From the NCBI RefSeq assembly GCF_038806765.1, contig NZ_CP152389.1, positions 1,240,001-1,304,000 of the forward strand: DNA of 64,000 nt. The letters are read 5' to 3'. Below, in pieces: positions 1 to 9,400 of this stretch (the stretch's first letter is position 1; each line of letters starts with the position of its first letter). Under the pieces are notes generated by a model. The model was not told the DNA's origin and ran no database searches. It saw only the letters and a list, made by a program, of their open reading frames with translations. This DNA is from Mucilaginibacter sp. CSA2-8R (lineage in GTDB: Bacteria; Bacteroidota; Bacteroidia; Sphingobacteriales; Sphingobacteriaceae). Position numbers and translations under genes: made by a program.

Positions 1-295
1 TTATACGGCTAATTTGAAAAAATACCGCCATGCCGTAAATAATCAGCATCACCGAATTTACGATCAGCAATAGATTTAAATCTGGCTGATTGTACTTTTT
101 TACGGCCGCAGCAACAGACAAACCCATAAAGCCGGCTATTAGCAGTACCGGAAAAATAAGGCGCCATTGATATAAATTGATAGAGCCTAACTGCTGTAGC
201 TTACCGCTGTTTTGCACAATGGCAAAACCGGCAACCAACAGTAGTATAAACACTAACCGCATCATAAATTTGGCTAAAAATTTACTTGTTTTCAT
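1..295 (-). CDS. Small integral membrane protein, cut by the left window edge
   Basis: The first 98 codons are visible from an ATG at 295; no in-frame stop is reached before base 1, so the C-terminus is missing. Three hydrophobic stretches, at about residues 11-27, 46-63 and 73-92, look like membrane helices; the N-terminus is basic (MKTSKFLAKF). I do not recognise a family. The start codon lies one base after the stop of the upstream exported TPR-like protein, so the two are almost certainly one transcript and may be translationally coupled. Confidence 0.6.
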   Translation of the reverse strand, partial: MKTSKFLAKFMMRLVFILLLVAGFAIVQNSGKLQQLGSINLYQWRLIFPVLLIAGFMGLSVAAAVKKYNQPDLNLLLIVNSVMLIIYGMAVFFQISRI

Positions 296-296
296 T

Positions 297-902
297 TTAA
301 CGTTCTGATATGATATCCAGGCATTGCTGGCTTAATTTTTTAAGTCGGGTATCTAAGCTGTTAAACCCAGCAACGTTTTCACTGTTTTGGTATAACTTTT
401 TAATAAGCGCCAGGTTTTCATCGTAAGGATCGCAGGCCTGTACCTTTTCCAAATGAGGTAACGTTTTGTTAATTGCCGCCAGGTAAGCACTTTTATATTT
501 ATCGTAAGCTGCCCGGTCGCCTTTAGAGGCATTTAGTTTAACCCCTAATTCGTTAACGGTGCGCAGATACAAGTGACCCAAAGCTAAATGAGCTACGTAG
601 TAATTTGGTAAAGCAGCAGTTACCTTTTCGTAATAGTACTGTGCCTTAGCCGGCTGGTTGGTTTCTTCATAAACTTTAGCCATGCCGTTATAAAAGCTGA
701 TGCGGCTCTTTTCGGGTAAATGGGCCGCATCGGGTATAATGGTATTGCCCAGCTCCAGGGCTTTACGGTAGTTGTTTTGGGTACGAAACAAGTTAAAGTC
801 GGTATACTTATTATATAACTCATTGTTGTTTTGTGCACCTGCGGTATATACTGTTAAACAACAAACAATCATTAATAACAAAGCCTTCAAAGTCTTAATC
901 AT
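297..902 (-). CDS. Exported TPR-like protein of unknown function
   Basis: About 201 residues from the ATG at 902; a longer reading from 974 would put 24 extra residues before a clear signal peptide (MIKTLKALLLMIVCCLTVYT, cleavage near AGAQ), so the inner start is preferred. The mature part has helical repeats with TPR-like spacing: an FRTQNNYRKALELGN helix pair, then a YEETNQPAKAQYYYEKV pair, then ALGHLY. The C-terminus ends in a short helix with a Leu-Ser-Gln-Gln-Cys stretch. TPR proteins of this size in Bacteroidota are usually periplasmic scaffolds; no specific partner can be named. It is divergent from guaA and followed after one base by a small membrane protein. Confidence 0.65.
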   Translation of the reverse strand: MIKTLKALLLMIVCCLTVYTAGAQNNNELYNKYTDFNLFRTQNNYRKALELGNTIIPDAAHLPEKSRISFYNGMAKVYEETNQPAKAQYYYEKVTAALPNYYVAHLALGHLYLRTVNELGVKLNASKGDRAAYDKYKSAYLAAINKTLPHLEKVQACDPYDENLALIKKLYQNSENVAGFNSLDTRLKKLSQQCLDIISER

Positions 903-989
903 AAGTGTGTGATGGGGTTTAAGCGGGCGCAAAATACCTATAACACCGTACAATCTCAAATCTCTTACCCACATCTCGCTGGTAAATCC

Positions 990-997
990 TATCTTTG
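990..997 (+). promoter_or_regulatory. Putative -7 box (TATCTTTG) of guaA, 3 nt before the start codon
   Basis: An exact match to the Bacteroidota TAnnTTTG element. It ends three bases before the guaA ATG at 1001, so transcription would begin at or very near the start codon. No clear -33 TTG is seen at the usual distance, so this is a motif-level call. Confidence 0.45.
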
Positions 998-1000
998 CCC

Positions 1001-2530
1001 ATGCCTGAAAAAATTCTCATCCTTGATTTCGGCTCGCAGTTTACGCAACTGATAGCCCGCCGCGTTAGAGAGCTTAACATTTATTGCGAGATACATCCGT
1101 TTAACCATTTTCCAGAAGTAGACAGCACAGTAAAAGGTATCATCCTTTCGGGTAGCCCGTATTCGGTACGCCAACAAGATGCACCGCAGTTTGATTTTGC
1201 TGCATTTCATGGTAAACTACCTATTTTGGGTGTATGTTATGGTGCACAATATTTGGCACAACATAACGGTGGCGAAGTGCAGGCCTCTAATACGCGTGAG
1301 TACGGCCGGGCTAATCTGCAATACATCGTTGAGGATAATCCGCTGTTTAAACAGGTTCCGTTAAATTCTCAGGTATGGATGTCGCACGGGGATACCATTA
1401 CCAACATTGCCGAAAATTTTGAGGTAATTGCCAGCACCGACAGCGTTAAGGTAGCGGCTTATCATATTAAAGATACCCAAACCTATGGTATTCAATTCCA
1501 TCCGGAAGTAACCCATAGCTTAGACGGCAAGCAATTGCTGCAAAACTTTTTAGTTGATATTTGCGGTTGCCATCAGGAGTGGACTTCGGAGTCGTTTATC
1601 GAAACTACTATTGCCGCTCTAAAAGAAAAATTAGGTAACGATAAAGTAGTATTAGGTCTGTCAGGCGGTGTTGACTCATCAGTGGCTGCTGTATTACTGC
1701 ATCAGGCTATTGGTAAAAATCTGTACTGCATATTTGTTGATAACGGCTTGTTGCGCAAGGATGAGTTTGAATCGGTGATGGATTCTTACCAGCACATGGG
1801 TTTAAACGTGAGGGGTATTGATGCAAAACAACGTTTTTACGACGCGCTGGCCGGTTTAACTGATCCTGAAAAGAAACGCAAGGCTATAGGCCGTGTGTTT
1901 ATTGAGGTGTTTGATGATGCCGCGCACGAGGTACAGGATGTAAAATGGTTAGGGCAAGGAACAATTTATCCGGACGTTATAGAATCGGTATCAGTAAACG
2001 GGCCATCAGCAACCATAAAATCGCACCATAACGTAGGTGGGTTGCCCGACTTTATGAAACTCAAAGTAGTAGAGCCTTTAAATACCTTATTTAAGGATGA
2101 GGTGCGCCGCGTGGGTAAATCATTAGGTATTGATGATGCTATTTTGGGTCGTCATCCGTTCCCCGGTCCGGGCCTCGCTATCCGTATTTTAGGTGATGTT
2201 ACGCCCGAGAAAGTAGCTATACTGCAACAGGCCGATGCAATTTATATCAACAATTTGCGTTCGGCCGGTGTTTATGATAAGGTTTGGCAGGCCGGCGCCA
2301 TTTATTTGCCGGTACAATCGGTAGGGGTAATGGGCGACGAACGCACTTATGAAAACGTAGTTTGTTTGCGTGCGGTAGAATCATTAGATGGTATGACAGC
2401 CGATTGGTGCCACTTACCTTACGAGTTGCTTGCTAAAATATCTAACGAAATAATAAACAACGTAAAAGGCATAAACCGGGTTGTATATGACATTAGCTCA
2501 AAGCCACCGGCTACCATTGAGTGGGAGTAA
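1001..2530 (+). CDS. guaA: GMP synthase (glutamine-hydrolysing)
   Basis: Converts XMP to GMP using glutamine and ATP, the last step of guanine nucleotide synthesis. 509 residues, close to the usual 510-525. The N-terminal class I glutamine amidotransferase has the nucleophile Cys79 in GVCYGAQY and the His167/Glu169 pair in FHPEV. The ATP pyrophosphatase domain has the PP-loop SGGVDSS at 221-227, and the C-terminal dimerisation region has [16 protein letters not shown]. The start is the ATG at 1001, giving the typical N-terminus [13 protein letters not shown]; an in-frame TTG two codons upstream is part of the promoter-like box. The 3' end overlaps the next gene by 44 bp, indicating an operon. 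Confidence 0.97.
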   Translation: MPEKILILDFGSQFTQLIARRVRELNIYCEIHPFNHFPEVDSTVKGIILSGSPYSVRQQDAPQFDFAAFHGKLPILGVCYGAQYLAQHNGGEVQASNTREYGRANLQYIVEDNPLFKQVPLNSQVWMSHGDTITNIAENFEVIASTDSVKVAAYHIKDTQTYGIQFHPEVTHSLDGKQLLQNFLVDICGCHQEWTSESFIETTIAALKEKLGNDKVVLGLSGGVDSSVAAVLLHQAIGKNLYCIFVDNGLLRKDEFESVMDSYQHMGLNVRGIDAKQRFYDALAGLTDPEKKRKAIGRVFIEVFDDAAHEVQDVKWLGQGTIYPDVIESVSVNGPSATIKSHHNVGGLPDFMKLKVVEPLNTLFKDEVRRVGKSLGIDDAILGRHPFPGPGLAIRILGDVTPEKVAILQQADAIYINNLRSAGVYDKVWQAGAIYLPVQSVGVMGDERTYENVVCLRAVESLDGMTADWCHLPYELLAKISNEIINNVKGINRVVYDISSKPPATIEWE

Positions 2531-3752
2531 ACGTTTATGGCTGCTGGTTTTGCTGGCAGCCATAGGCGCTTGTACACCCAAGGTACGCAGGACAGGCAAA
2601 ACATTACCGGTTAAACCGCCTACTATCGAGCCCGACAAACCCGTAGCGCCGCCCCCCGCAGCTGCAGAGAAACCCGTAGTAGCTAAAACTTCGAGTATTG
2701 CCTTGCTTTTGCCGTTCGGGCTGGATAACATCGGTTCAGTTAAAGGCTACAAATCGGCCGATTTAAAAAAGGCCGACATTGCGGTTGACTACTACCAGGG
2801 CTTTAAACTGGCTTTGGATTCATTAACTGCCAAAGGATATAATTACAAGGTACAGGTTTACGATACCAAAGACGAGCCGGGTTACACCCATAGTTTGTCT
2901 GTTAATCCGAATATTCGCAATAGTAATCTCATTGTAGGGCCTGTTTTTCCGGAGGGTATTAAATCATTTGCGGGTAAGCCGGCAGTTATTAAAAAGCCGC
3001 TGGTATCTCCGTTAGCCCCCGCTTCGCCGGCAGATTTTGCTAACCCTAACCTGATTACAGTAATCCCACCGTTAGATTACCATGCTTATAATGCAGCCAA
3101 ATTTATTGTCAGCCGCGTTAAGCCGCGTAAAGTTTTCATTTTACGTTCGGGCTTTACCGAGGATAATAAATACATTGTTCCGTTTAAGCTATCTATAGAT
3201 AGTATAAGCAAAAAGAAGATACAGGTAGTTTATTACACGGTTTCGCATGGCAGCTTTAAGTCGCTTTTGCCACAGTTAAACAACAAGGTGGAGAATGTAT
3301 TTATTGTGCCATCGGTTAACCAAAGCTTTTTAACTGTGACGTTGCGCTCGCTCGATACTTTAGCTACGCATTACCCCATTACCACCATTGGACACCCTAA
3401 CTGGGAGAAGCTGACGTTTTTAAAGCCTGATATTTTGCAGCATATTAAAGCGCATATAACCTTAGCCGACAGAATTAATTACCGTGCTGCCGGTACGGTT
3501 AACTTTATAAGGGCTTATCGTAAAGCGTACAAAAAAGAACCTTCGGCATTTGCTTACAAAGGTTTTGACGAGGGGTATTACTTTGGCGAAATACTGGCAC
3601 AGCATGATGATGCCTTTAGCCGGCTTGATCAGCATGACTATAAAGCCCTGCACAATGAATTTAAGTTTGTAAAAAAAGCAGGCCAGGGTTGGATTAATAC
3701 GCATGTAAATGTGTTTAGATACAGTAACTTTGAGTTAAAGAAGGTAGAATGA
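2487..3752 (+). CDS. Periplasmic-binding-protein-fold lipoprotein (ABC substrate-binding-like)
   Basis: Roughly 421 residues. The N-terminus is a lipoprotein signal: a hydrophobic run [13 protein letters not shown] with the lipid-modified Cys in GAC, followed by a Pro-rich linker (about residues 38-60). The rest resembles the type I periplasmic binding fold: [14 protein letters not shown], then [13 protein letters not shown], then [11 protein letters not shown]. Bacteroidota have many such proteins, some with LysM domains, annotated as amino-acid ABC substrate-binding proteins but without transporter neighbours; no permease genes are near here. The ATG at 2487 lies inside the end of guaA; a TTG at 2517 would also keep the signal. 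The stop overlaps the next ATG (ATGA). Confidence 0.7.
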   Translation: MTLAQSHRLPLSGSKRLWLLVLLAAIGACTPKVRRTGKTLPVKPPTIEPDKPVAPPPAAAEKPVVAKTSSIALLLPFGLDNIGSVKGYKSADLKKADIAVDYYQGFKLALDSLTAKGYNYKVQVYDTKDEPGYTHSLSVNPNIRNSNLIVGPVFPEGIKSFAGKPAVIKKPLVSPLAPASPADFANPNLITVIPPLDYHAYNAAKFIVSRVKPRKVFILRSGFTEDNKYIVPFKLSIDSISKKKIQVVYYTVSHGSFKSLLPQLNNKVENVFIVPSVNQSFLTVTLRSLDTLATHYPITTIGHPNWEKLTFLKPDILQHIKAHITLADRINYRAAGTVNFIRAYRKAYKKEPSAFAYKGFDEGYYFGEILAQHDDAFSRLDQHDYKALHNEFKFVKKAGQGWINTHVNVFRYSNFELKKVE

Positions 3753-4951
3753 AAGCCCTTAACCAGCTCAAAACTTTTCAGCGGCTGTTGGCCGAATATC
3801 CGGCTGATGTACAGCTCAATAAATTTTTGCCTGGTTTTTTCAGGCAAAACAAGCAAATGGGCTCTACCGACCGTCGTGTGGCCAGCCGGTTAATTTATAA
3901 TTATTTCAGGCTGGGTAGGGCCATAGCCGATGTGCCTGCCGAAGACCGGCTGATGGTTGCCGAGTTTTTGTGCAATACGCAAACTAATTCATTTATCCAG
4001 CATTTTAAGCCCGAGTGGGCCGCCTGCATATTTTTTGGGCTGGGCGAAAAAATACAGATGGTAAAAGCGGTCTATCCGTCTTTTAATCTCGAGCAGGTTT
4101 ATCCTTTTCATAACCGGCTTTCAAAATCGATTGATAAGGAAGAATTTTTAAAATCCTTTTTTATTCAGCCCGATCTTTTTATCAGGGTTCGTAAAGGTTT
4201 TGAGCAACAGGTAAAGGCAACACTCAATAAAGCCGGTATCACTTTTAAAGACGAAGGGAACAACTGCTTAACCCTAACCAACGGCATTAAACTGGATAAC
4301 TTGTTTCCGAACCAGCATTGGTTTGAAGTGCAGGATTATTCTTCGCAACAAACGGCACAATATTTCCGTCCGCAAAGGTGGGAAAACTGGTGGGATGCCT
4401 GCGCGGCATCAGGTGGTAAAACCTTGATATTGCACGAGCAGGAGCCCGATTTAAAGCTGGTGGTATCAGATAAGCGCGAGTCTATCTTAGCCAATCTCGA
4501 CGAGCGCTTCAGGCAAGCCGGTATCAATAAATATCAAAAAAAGGTATTGGATTTAACGCAGAACCCCGATTTTTTGATGCACAATTACGCTTTTGACGGT
4601 ATTATTTTGGATGCACCCTGCACCGGCTCGGGTACCTGGGGCCGCACACCCGAACTGATATCGCAGTTTGAAGACCACCGGGTAGAGTTTTTTCAGCGCT
4701 TACAGCAAAGCATTGCCCGCAACGTGGTTAAGTACCTGAAACCCGGTAAGCCTTTAATTTATATAACCTGCTCAGCTTTTAAAGCCGAAAATGAAGATGC
4801 TGTCGATTTTTTGGTGAACGAATTGGGTTTGCAACTGGAGCAGATGCAGGTATTAAAGGGGTATGAGCATAAAGCTGATACGATGTTTGTAGCCCGTTTG
4901 CTGGCCAAGCCCGAAGCTTCATCTACCAGCGTACAACCCGAACTTTCTTAA
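3749..4951 (+). CDS. RsmB/NOP-family RNA cytosine-5 methyltransferase
   Basis: 400 residues. SAM-dependent m5C methyltransferase acting on RNA, most likely 16S rRNA. The N-terminal helical region (1-140) resembles the NusB-like part of RsmB. The SAM site is DACAASGGKT at 216-225 (the usual Pro after CAA is Ser). Both catalytic cysteines are present: Cys291 in LDAPCTGSGTW and Cys341 in YITCSAFKAENED. The start overlaps the stop of the preceding lipoprotein gene by 4 bp, so it is the third gene of the guaA operon. Which cytosine it modifies cannot be told from sequence. Confidence 0.88.
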   Translation: MKALNQLKTFQRLLAEYPADVQLNKFLPGFFRQNKQMGSTDRRVASRLIYNYFRLGRAIADVPAEDRLMVAEFLCNTQTNSFIQHFKPEWAACIFFGLGEKIQMVKAVYPSFNLEQVYPFHNRLSKSIDKEEFLKSFFIQPDLFIRVRKGFEQQVKATLNKAGITFKDEGNNCLTLTNGIKLDNLFPNQHWFEVQDYSSQQTAQYFRPQRWENWWDACAASGGKTLILHEQEPDLKLVVSDKRESILANLDERFRQAGINKYQKKVLDLTQNPDFLMHNYAFDGIILDAPCTGSGTWGRTPELISQFEDHRVEFFQRLQQSIARNVVKYLKPGKPLIYITCSAFKAENEDAVDFLVNELGLQLEQMQVLKGYEHKADTMFVARLLAKPEASSTSVQPELS

Positions 4952-5067
4952 ACTTCCTATTTTAACGGTAAGGCCAACCATTCAGGTTAAGGTATGTTGC
5001 TTAGTAATAACTATCTTTTTGAGGTAAACAATTGTGAAGCTCAAAATGGATTTATTGTATTACCGTT

Positions 5068-6054
5068 ATGCGTGTACCCTTTCAAATTATGCAATCCGAA
5101 TTTAAGCGGATATTGCTCAATATTGGATTTTCTGAGAATAAGGCTGATGCCTGCGCCACTATATTTACTGAGAATAGCTGTGATGGTGTATATACCCATG
5201 GCTTAAACCGTTTCCCGGTTTTTGTGCAGTATGTTAAAGATGGCCTGGTTAAACCTGATGCAGAGCCTGCCATACTTAAACAGTCGGGCGCTGTTGAGCG
5301 GTGGGATGGTAACCTGGGGCCGGGGCCGCTCAATGCCAGGTTTTGTATGGACAGGGCTATTGCGCTGGCCAAAGAGCATGGTATTGGTTGTGTGGCCATA
5401 CGTAACACCAATCACTGGATGCGCGGCGGCACGTACGGCTGGCAGGCTGCCAGCGCCGGCCTGATTGGCATTTGCTTTACCAATACCATTGCTAACGTAC
5501 CGCCCTGGGGAGGTACAGAGCCACGGCTGGGTAATAATCCGGTAGTTATAGCGGTACCGCGCGAGGGTGGGCATGTTGTATTAGATATGGCGGTATCGCA
5601 ATACTCATTTGGTAAGCTGCAGCAGTACCGTGCCAGTGGTGATGAATTGCCCTTGCCCGGTGGTTATGATGAAGAAGGCAAGCTATCTACCAACGCTGCA
5701 GCTATTATTGATAGTGGGCGACTGCTGCCGGTAGGTTTCTGGAAAGGCTCCGGCTTATCATTGATGCTTGATTTGTTGGTAACGGTATTAAGTCAGGGCA
5801 AATCAACCGCCGAAATTGCCAAAGGCGAAGCGGAGTACGGCGTATCGCAGGTGTTTATCTGTATAAAACCATCAGCCGATAATAATGAGGCTTTAATTGA
5901 GCAGATATTGGAATACAGCAAAGGAGCAAAACTAATTGATGAGAATGACCCCATCCGCTACCCTGGTGAAAGCACGTTAAAAACACGGCGTAAAAATATG
6001 GAAGAAGGTATCCCGGTAGATGAAGCTATTTGGGCTAAGGTGCAGGCGCTATAA
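5068..6054 (+). CDS. yiaK: 2,3-diketo-L-gulonate reductase (YiaK/DlgD family)
   Basis: 328 residues, close to the 332 of E. coli YiaK. NAD(P)H-dependent oxidoreductase of the Ldh_2/malate-lactate dehydrogenase-like family that interconverts 2,3-diketo-L-gulonate and 3-dehydro-L-gulonate. Conserved features match YiaK closely: catalytic His44 in GVYTHGLNRFP, NTNHWMRGGTYGWQAA, NVPPWGG, GFWKGSGLSLMLD and a C-terminus of WAKVQAL. It is not in a sugar-catabolic cluster: neighbours are an rRNA methyltransferase and a pseudouridine synthase. A terminator hairpin follows directly, so it appears to be a monocistronic unit. Enzyme family is firm; physiological substrate here is inferred. Confidence 0.88.
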   Translation: MRVPFQIMQSEFKRILLNIGFSENKADACATIFTENSCDGVYTHGLNRFPVFVQYVKDGLVKPDAEPAILKQSGAVERWDGNLGPGPLNARFCMDRAIALAKEHGIGCVAIRNTNHWMRGGTYGWQAASAGLIGICFTNTIANVPPWGGTEPRLGNNPVVIAVPREGGHVVLDMAVSQYSFGKLQQYRASGDELPLPGGYDEEGKLSTNAAAIIDSGRLLPVGFWKGSGLSLMLDLLVTVLSQGKSTAEIAKGEAEYGVSQVFICIKPSADNNEALIEQILEYSKGAKLIDENDPIRYPGESTLKTRRKNMEEGIPVDEAIWAKVQAL

Positions 6055-6086
6055 ACAAGTGCGGCACCTTGCGGTGCCGTTGTTTT
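6055..6086. terminator. Bidirectional terminator between yiaK and the rluA-type gene
   Basis: A perfect 7-bp GC-rich stem CGGCACC/GGTGCCG (6062-6068 with 6073-6079, loop TTGC) extended by an outer AACAA/TTGTT pairing across a 3-nt bulge, followed by TTGTTTTATT. It lies between convergent genes. Confidence 0.75.
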
Positions 6087-6825
6087 ATTCTCCTTTTAAA
6101 ACAATCTCCTCGTCTTTTTCATGAACCAAATGTGCAAACTTATCCCAAAAGCCATCTTTGGGCAGCGGGGCGATAATGTCAACCGGTTCCTTTTTTACTG
6201 GATGTATAAACTGCAAACGGCGGGCATGCAGGCAGATGCTCTTTTTTAAACTACCACGCGGATAGCCGTATTTATTGTCGCCCACAATAGGGCAGTTTAG
6301 GGTAGATAATTGTACCCGTATTTGGTGTGGCCTACCGGTTATAGGATTAACCTGAATCAGGTAATAGCCATTTAACTCACCGGCTAAGCGGTAATGTAAT
6401 TCCGAACGCTGGCTACCCTGCACCTCATGCCCATGTGCCTTAGTTACATTTTTTTGTGGGTTTTTAACCAGCCAGTGTACCAGGTTGCCAAAAGGTGGTT
6501 CGGGCCGGTTGCGTACCACGGCATAATATGTTTTGCGCATTTCGCGCGTTTTAAACATTAGGTTTAGCCTTTCGAGCGCTTTGCTGGTTTTAGCAAATAA
6601 AATAACGCCGCTCACGGGGCGGTCTAAACGGTGTACCACGCCTAAAAAGGCACCGTTAGGTTTGTTGTATTTTTTAGCTATGTATTTTTTTACCTTTTCA
6701 TCCAGGGGTTCATCGCCGGTATCATCTACCTGTACAATGTCGCCTGCTCGTTTGTTAATAGCTATAATATGGTTGTCTTCATACAAAACGTCAAAGTCGG
6801 TAATATCTGGGTTAAGGTTTTGCAT
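6085..6825 (-). CDS. RluA-family 23S rRNA/tRNA pseudouridine synthase
   Basis: 246 residues, a short RluA-type enzyme without an S4 domain. It converts uridine to pseudouridine in RNA. The catalytic aspartate is Asp68 in VVHRLDRPVSGV, and the second family block ITGRPHQIRVQLS is present near residue 163. The N-terminal block FDVLYEDNHIIAINKRAG is typical. The target uridine cannot be assigned; Bacteroidota carry several such paralogues. It is transcribed alone, ending at the shared terminator with yiaK. Confidence 0.92.
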   Translation of the reverse strand: MQNLNPDITDFDVLYEDNHIIAINKRAGDIVQVDDTGDEPLDEKVKKYIAKKYNKPNGAFLGVVHRLDRPVSGVILFAKTSKALERLNLMFKTREMRKTYYAVVRNRPEPPFGNLVHWLVKNPQKNVTKAHGHEVQGSQRSELHYRLAGELNGYYLIQVNPITGRPHQIRVQLSTLNCPIVGDNKYGYPRGSLKKSICLHARRLQFIHPVKKEPVDIIAPLPKDGFWDKFAHLVHEKDEEIVLKGE

Positions 6826-6964
6826 GCGTTAAAAAGAGTTGGTAAAATAAAAATACGATTTTGGGCAATGATTGTTTGGCAGGTTAAGGCTATCCCCATA
6901 ACATGAGTTGTACAATAAACCGTGCCGGTTGCAATGATAAAAACTTCAGGATGCCAAGTACAAA

Positions 6965-7780
6965 TTAGTACTGTTCTTTGCTGTTCGGAAAGTCCTGCGC
7001 TTTTACATCACTTACGTAATGCTGTATGGCCTCGTTCATCACCTCATAAAGGCTGGCATACTGCCTTAAAAAACGTGGGCGAAAGCCTTTGTTGAGGCCC
7101 AGCATGTCATGTATCACCAATACCTGCCCGTCACAGTGCTGCCCGGCGCCAATGCCAATCGTCGGGATCAGCAGGCTCTGCGTAACTTCTTGTGCTAAAG
7201 CCGCCGGAATTTTTTCGAGCACAACGGCAAAGCAGCCGAGCTCTTGCAATTTGGCAGCGTCTTCCCGTAATTTTTGGGCTTCGGCTTCCTGCTTGGCACG
7301 TACAGTGTAAGTGCCAAATTTATAAATAGATTGGGGCGTTAAACCTAAGTGGCCCATTACAGGTATGCCTGCCGTTAAAATACGTGTTATTGATTCGGCT
7401 ATTTCAACGCCGCCTTCCAGTTTTACAGCGTGTGCACCCGACTCTTTCATAATACGGATAGCCGAACTAAGCGCCTCTTTAGAGTTACCCTGGTAAGAGC
7501 CAAAAGGTAAATCAACTACCACCAACGAACGGGTGGCCGCCCGCACTACCGACGATGCATGATAAATCATTTGGTCGAGCGTAATAGGCAGGGTGGTTTC
7601 GTGTCCGGCCATTACATTTGAGGCCGAGTCGCCTACTAAAATCACATCAATACCGGCGTCATCTACAATTTTAGCCATGGTATAATCATATGCAGTAAGC
7701 ATGGCTATTTTTTCACCAAGGCCTTTCATGGCCTGCAAGCTGTGCGTGGTAACGCGCTTAATTTCTTTATTTACTGACAT
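6965..7780 (-). CDS. panB: 3-methyl-2-oxobutanoate hydroxymethyltransferase
   Basis: 271 residues. Transfers a hydroxymethyl group from methylene-tetrahydrofolate to ketoisovalerate, the first committed step of pantothenate synthesis. Metal ligands expected for PanB are present: Asp51 in LVGDSASNV, Asp90 in [11 protein letters not shown] and Glu122 in KLEGG; the catalytic Glu189 is in VVLEKIP. The block [12 protein letters not shown] is typical of the N-terminus. No other pan genes are adjacent. It is divergent from carA across a 283-bp spacer that holds a promoter box for each gene. Confidence 0.96.
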   Translation of the reverse strand: MSVNKEIKRVTTHSLQAMKGLGEKIAMLTAYDYTMAKIVDDAGIDVILVGDSASNVMAGHETTLPITLDQMIYHASSVVRAATRSLVVVDLPFGSYQGNSKEALSSAIRIMKESGAHAVKLEGGVEIAESITRILTAGIPVMGHLGLTPQSIYKFGTYTVRAKQEAEAQKLREDAAKLQELGCFAVVLEKIPAALAQEVTQSLLIPTIGIGAGQHCDGQVLVIHDMLGLNKGFRPRFLRQYASLYEVMNEAIQHYVSDVKAQDFPNSKEQY

Positions 7781-7885
7781 GACTTAGCTGTAGATTTTAA
7801 TAATGATGAAGACCTTTTAGTTGATTTATATGCAGGTTATTAGAGTTAATACTAACAATCAAACAGAACAACGTTATAAACGGTA

Positions 7886-7893
7886 CAAAGGTA
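7886..7893 (-). promoter_or_regulatory. Putative -7 box (TACCTTTG) of panB
   Basis: Exact TAnnTTTG match on the minus strand, about 105 bp upstream of the panB ATG. No good -33 TTG is visible at 19-23 bp. Confidence 0.4.
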
Positions 7894-7928
7894 GAAACTA
7901 CAGCTTAATAAATTATTGAAAATTTACA

Positions 7929-7942
7929 TAGTGTAAACACTA
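7929..7942. promoter_or_regulatory. Operator-like palindrome between panB and carA
   Basis: TAGTGTAAACACTA: two perfect 6-bp arms around AA. It lies 8 bp upstream of the carA -7 box, where a repressor would cover the -33 region. The regulator is unknown. Confidence 0.35.
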
Positions 7943-7950
7943 AAATAACG

Positions 7951-7958
7951 TATTTTTG
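7951..7958 (+). promoter_or_regulatory. Putative -7 box (TATTTTTG) of carA
   Basis: Exact TAnnTTTG match 105 bp upstream of the carA ATG, implying a leader of about 100 nt. The leader contains a short GGCC-AACC-GGCC dyad near 8024-8035 but no convincing terminator or riboswitch. Confidence 0.45.
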
Positions 7959-8063
7959 CGGCGTGAACACAGACGCATGCTTGTTGTTGCAAAACCACTG
8001 CCTTCACGGAGCTGTACTGCAGGCCAACCGGCCCATTTTTAATCCTTTTATATTTTTTGTAAG

Positions 8064-9164
8064 ATGACCAACTACACAAAGCTACCGGCTATTTTGTTAC
8101 TTGCTGACGGAACCGTTTTTCATGGTAAAGCTGCCGGCAAAATTGGTACAACCACTGGCGAGATTTGCTTTAATACCGGCATGACGGGTTACCAGGAAAT
8201 TTTTACAGACCCTTCATACTTTGGGCAAATTATGGTAACTACCAATGCACACATCGGTAATTACGGTATTTCTAAAGACGAAATTGAATCGGAAAAAATT
8301 CAGATTGCCGGGTTGGTTTGTAAAAACTACAATATTGCCTATAGCCGTAAACAAGCTGACGAATCTATACAGGATTATTTTCAGGAAGAAAACATTACCT
8401 GTATTTCTGACATCGACACCCGGCAACTGGTCCGTCACATCAGGGATAAAGGTGCCATGAATGCCATCATTTCATCAGAGATACTGGATATTGAAGAGTT
8501 AAAGAAACGTTTGGCTGCAGTGCCATCAATGGACGGCCTGGAGTTATCATCGCAAGTATCTACGGAAGAAACTTATACAGTAGGCGACGAAAATGCACCT
8601 TACCGTGTTGCCGTATTGGATTTAGGTGTGAAGAAAAACATTCTGCGCAACTTTACCGAGCGTAACGTTTATGCCAAAGTATACCCGGCTAAAACATCTT
8701 TCGAAGAAATGGAAGAAGATTTTAAGCCAAGCGGTTACTTTATTTCTAACGGCCCCGGCGATCCGTCGGCTATGCCTTATGCGGTTGAAACTGTAAAAGA
8801 TATTTTAGAGGCTGATAAACCAATGTTTGGTATTTGCCTGGGTCACCAGTTGCTGGCGTTAGCTAATGGTATCCCAACCAAAAAAATGTTTAACGGCCAC
8901 CGTGGTTTAAATCACCCGGTAAAAAATATTATTAAAGATCATTGCGAGGTTACTTCGCAAAACCATGGTTTTGGTGTAGTGCAAGAAGCTGTTCGCGCAT
9001 CTGATAAGGTGGAGATTACCCACGTTAACCTGAACGACCAATCAATTGAAGGGATCCGTGTAAAAGAAAAGAAGGCATTTTCGGTACAGTATCACCCGGA
9101 GTCGTCGCCAGGCCCGCATGATAGCCGTTACTTGTTCGACGACTTTGTTGACTTAATGAAGTAA
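8064..9164 (+). CDS. carA: Carbamoyl-phosphate synthase small (glutaminase) subunit
   Basis: 366 residues. Hydrolyses glutamine and channels ammonia to the large subunit CarB for carbamoyl phosphate, feeding pyrimidine and arginine synthesis. The N-terminal CPSase domain (FNTGMTGYQEIFTDPSYFGQ) is followed by the class I amidotransferase with nucleophile Cys258 in GICLGHQL and His343/Glu345 in QYHPESSPGP. The large-subunit gene carB is not in this window; carA is alone between its promoter and a strong terminator, so partner genes must lie elsewhere. Confidence 0.97.
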   Translation: MTNYTKLPAILLLADGTVFHGKAAGKIGTTTGEICFNTGMTGYQEIFTDPSYFGQIMVTTNAHIGNYGISKDEIESEKIQIAGLVCKNYNIAYSRKQADESIQDYFQEENITCISDIDTRQLVRHIRDKGAMNAIISSEILDIEELKKRLAAVPSMDGLELSSQVSTEETYTVGDENAPYRVAVLDLGVKKNILRNFTERNVYAKVYPAKTSFEEMEEDFKPSGYFISNGPGDPSAMPYAVETVKDILEADKPMFGICLGHQLLALANGIPTKKMFNGHRGLNHPVKNIIKDHCEVTSQNHGFGVVQEAVRASDKVEITHVNLNDQSIEGIRVKEKKAFSVQYHPESSPGPHDSRYLFDDFVDLMK

Positions 9165-9185
9165 GAATTTTAAATATGATTTAAG

Positions 9186-9214
9186 GCCGGTTAAGAAATT
9201 GACCGGCTTTTTTT
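9186..9214 (+). terminator. Rho-independent terminator of carA
   Basis: 9-bp stem (9186-9194 with 9199-9207, one G-T wobble), GAAA tetraloop, then seven T. It begins 22 bp after the carA stop. Confidence 0.85.
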
Positions 9215-9400
9215 GGGTTTAAAAAGTAATTATAGGGTGCCTGTAAAGCACTGCCGGGCAACGTTGTTGATACATTATGATATTTAGTCGTTTATTATTG
9301 TTAAGTTAACATTTATCCATTAGCTTTATAAGCAAATAAAACCAGTTATACTTTCAGTATCTGATTTAAGATGATCTGACTTGTTGCGCCAACTCGAACC

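Noticed and set aside
995..1000. TTG start two codons upstream of guaA
   Set aside because: It lies inside the promoter-like box TATCTTTG and adds two residues not seen in GuaA.
5203..5574. Overlapping antisense reading frames across the yiaK and efflux genes
   Set aside because: They are opposite-strand shadows of clearly coding genes and have no family resemblance or start context.
8024..8035. GGCC-AACC-GGCC dyad in the carA leader as an attenuator
   Set aside because: A 4-bp stem is too short and no alternative structure or leader peptide is visible.
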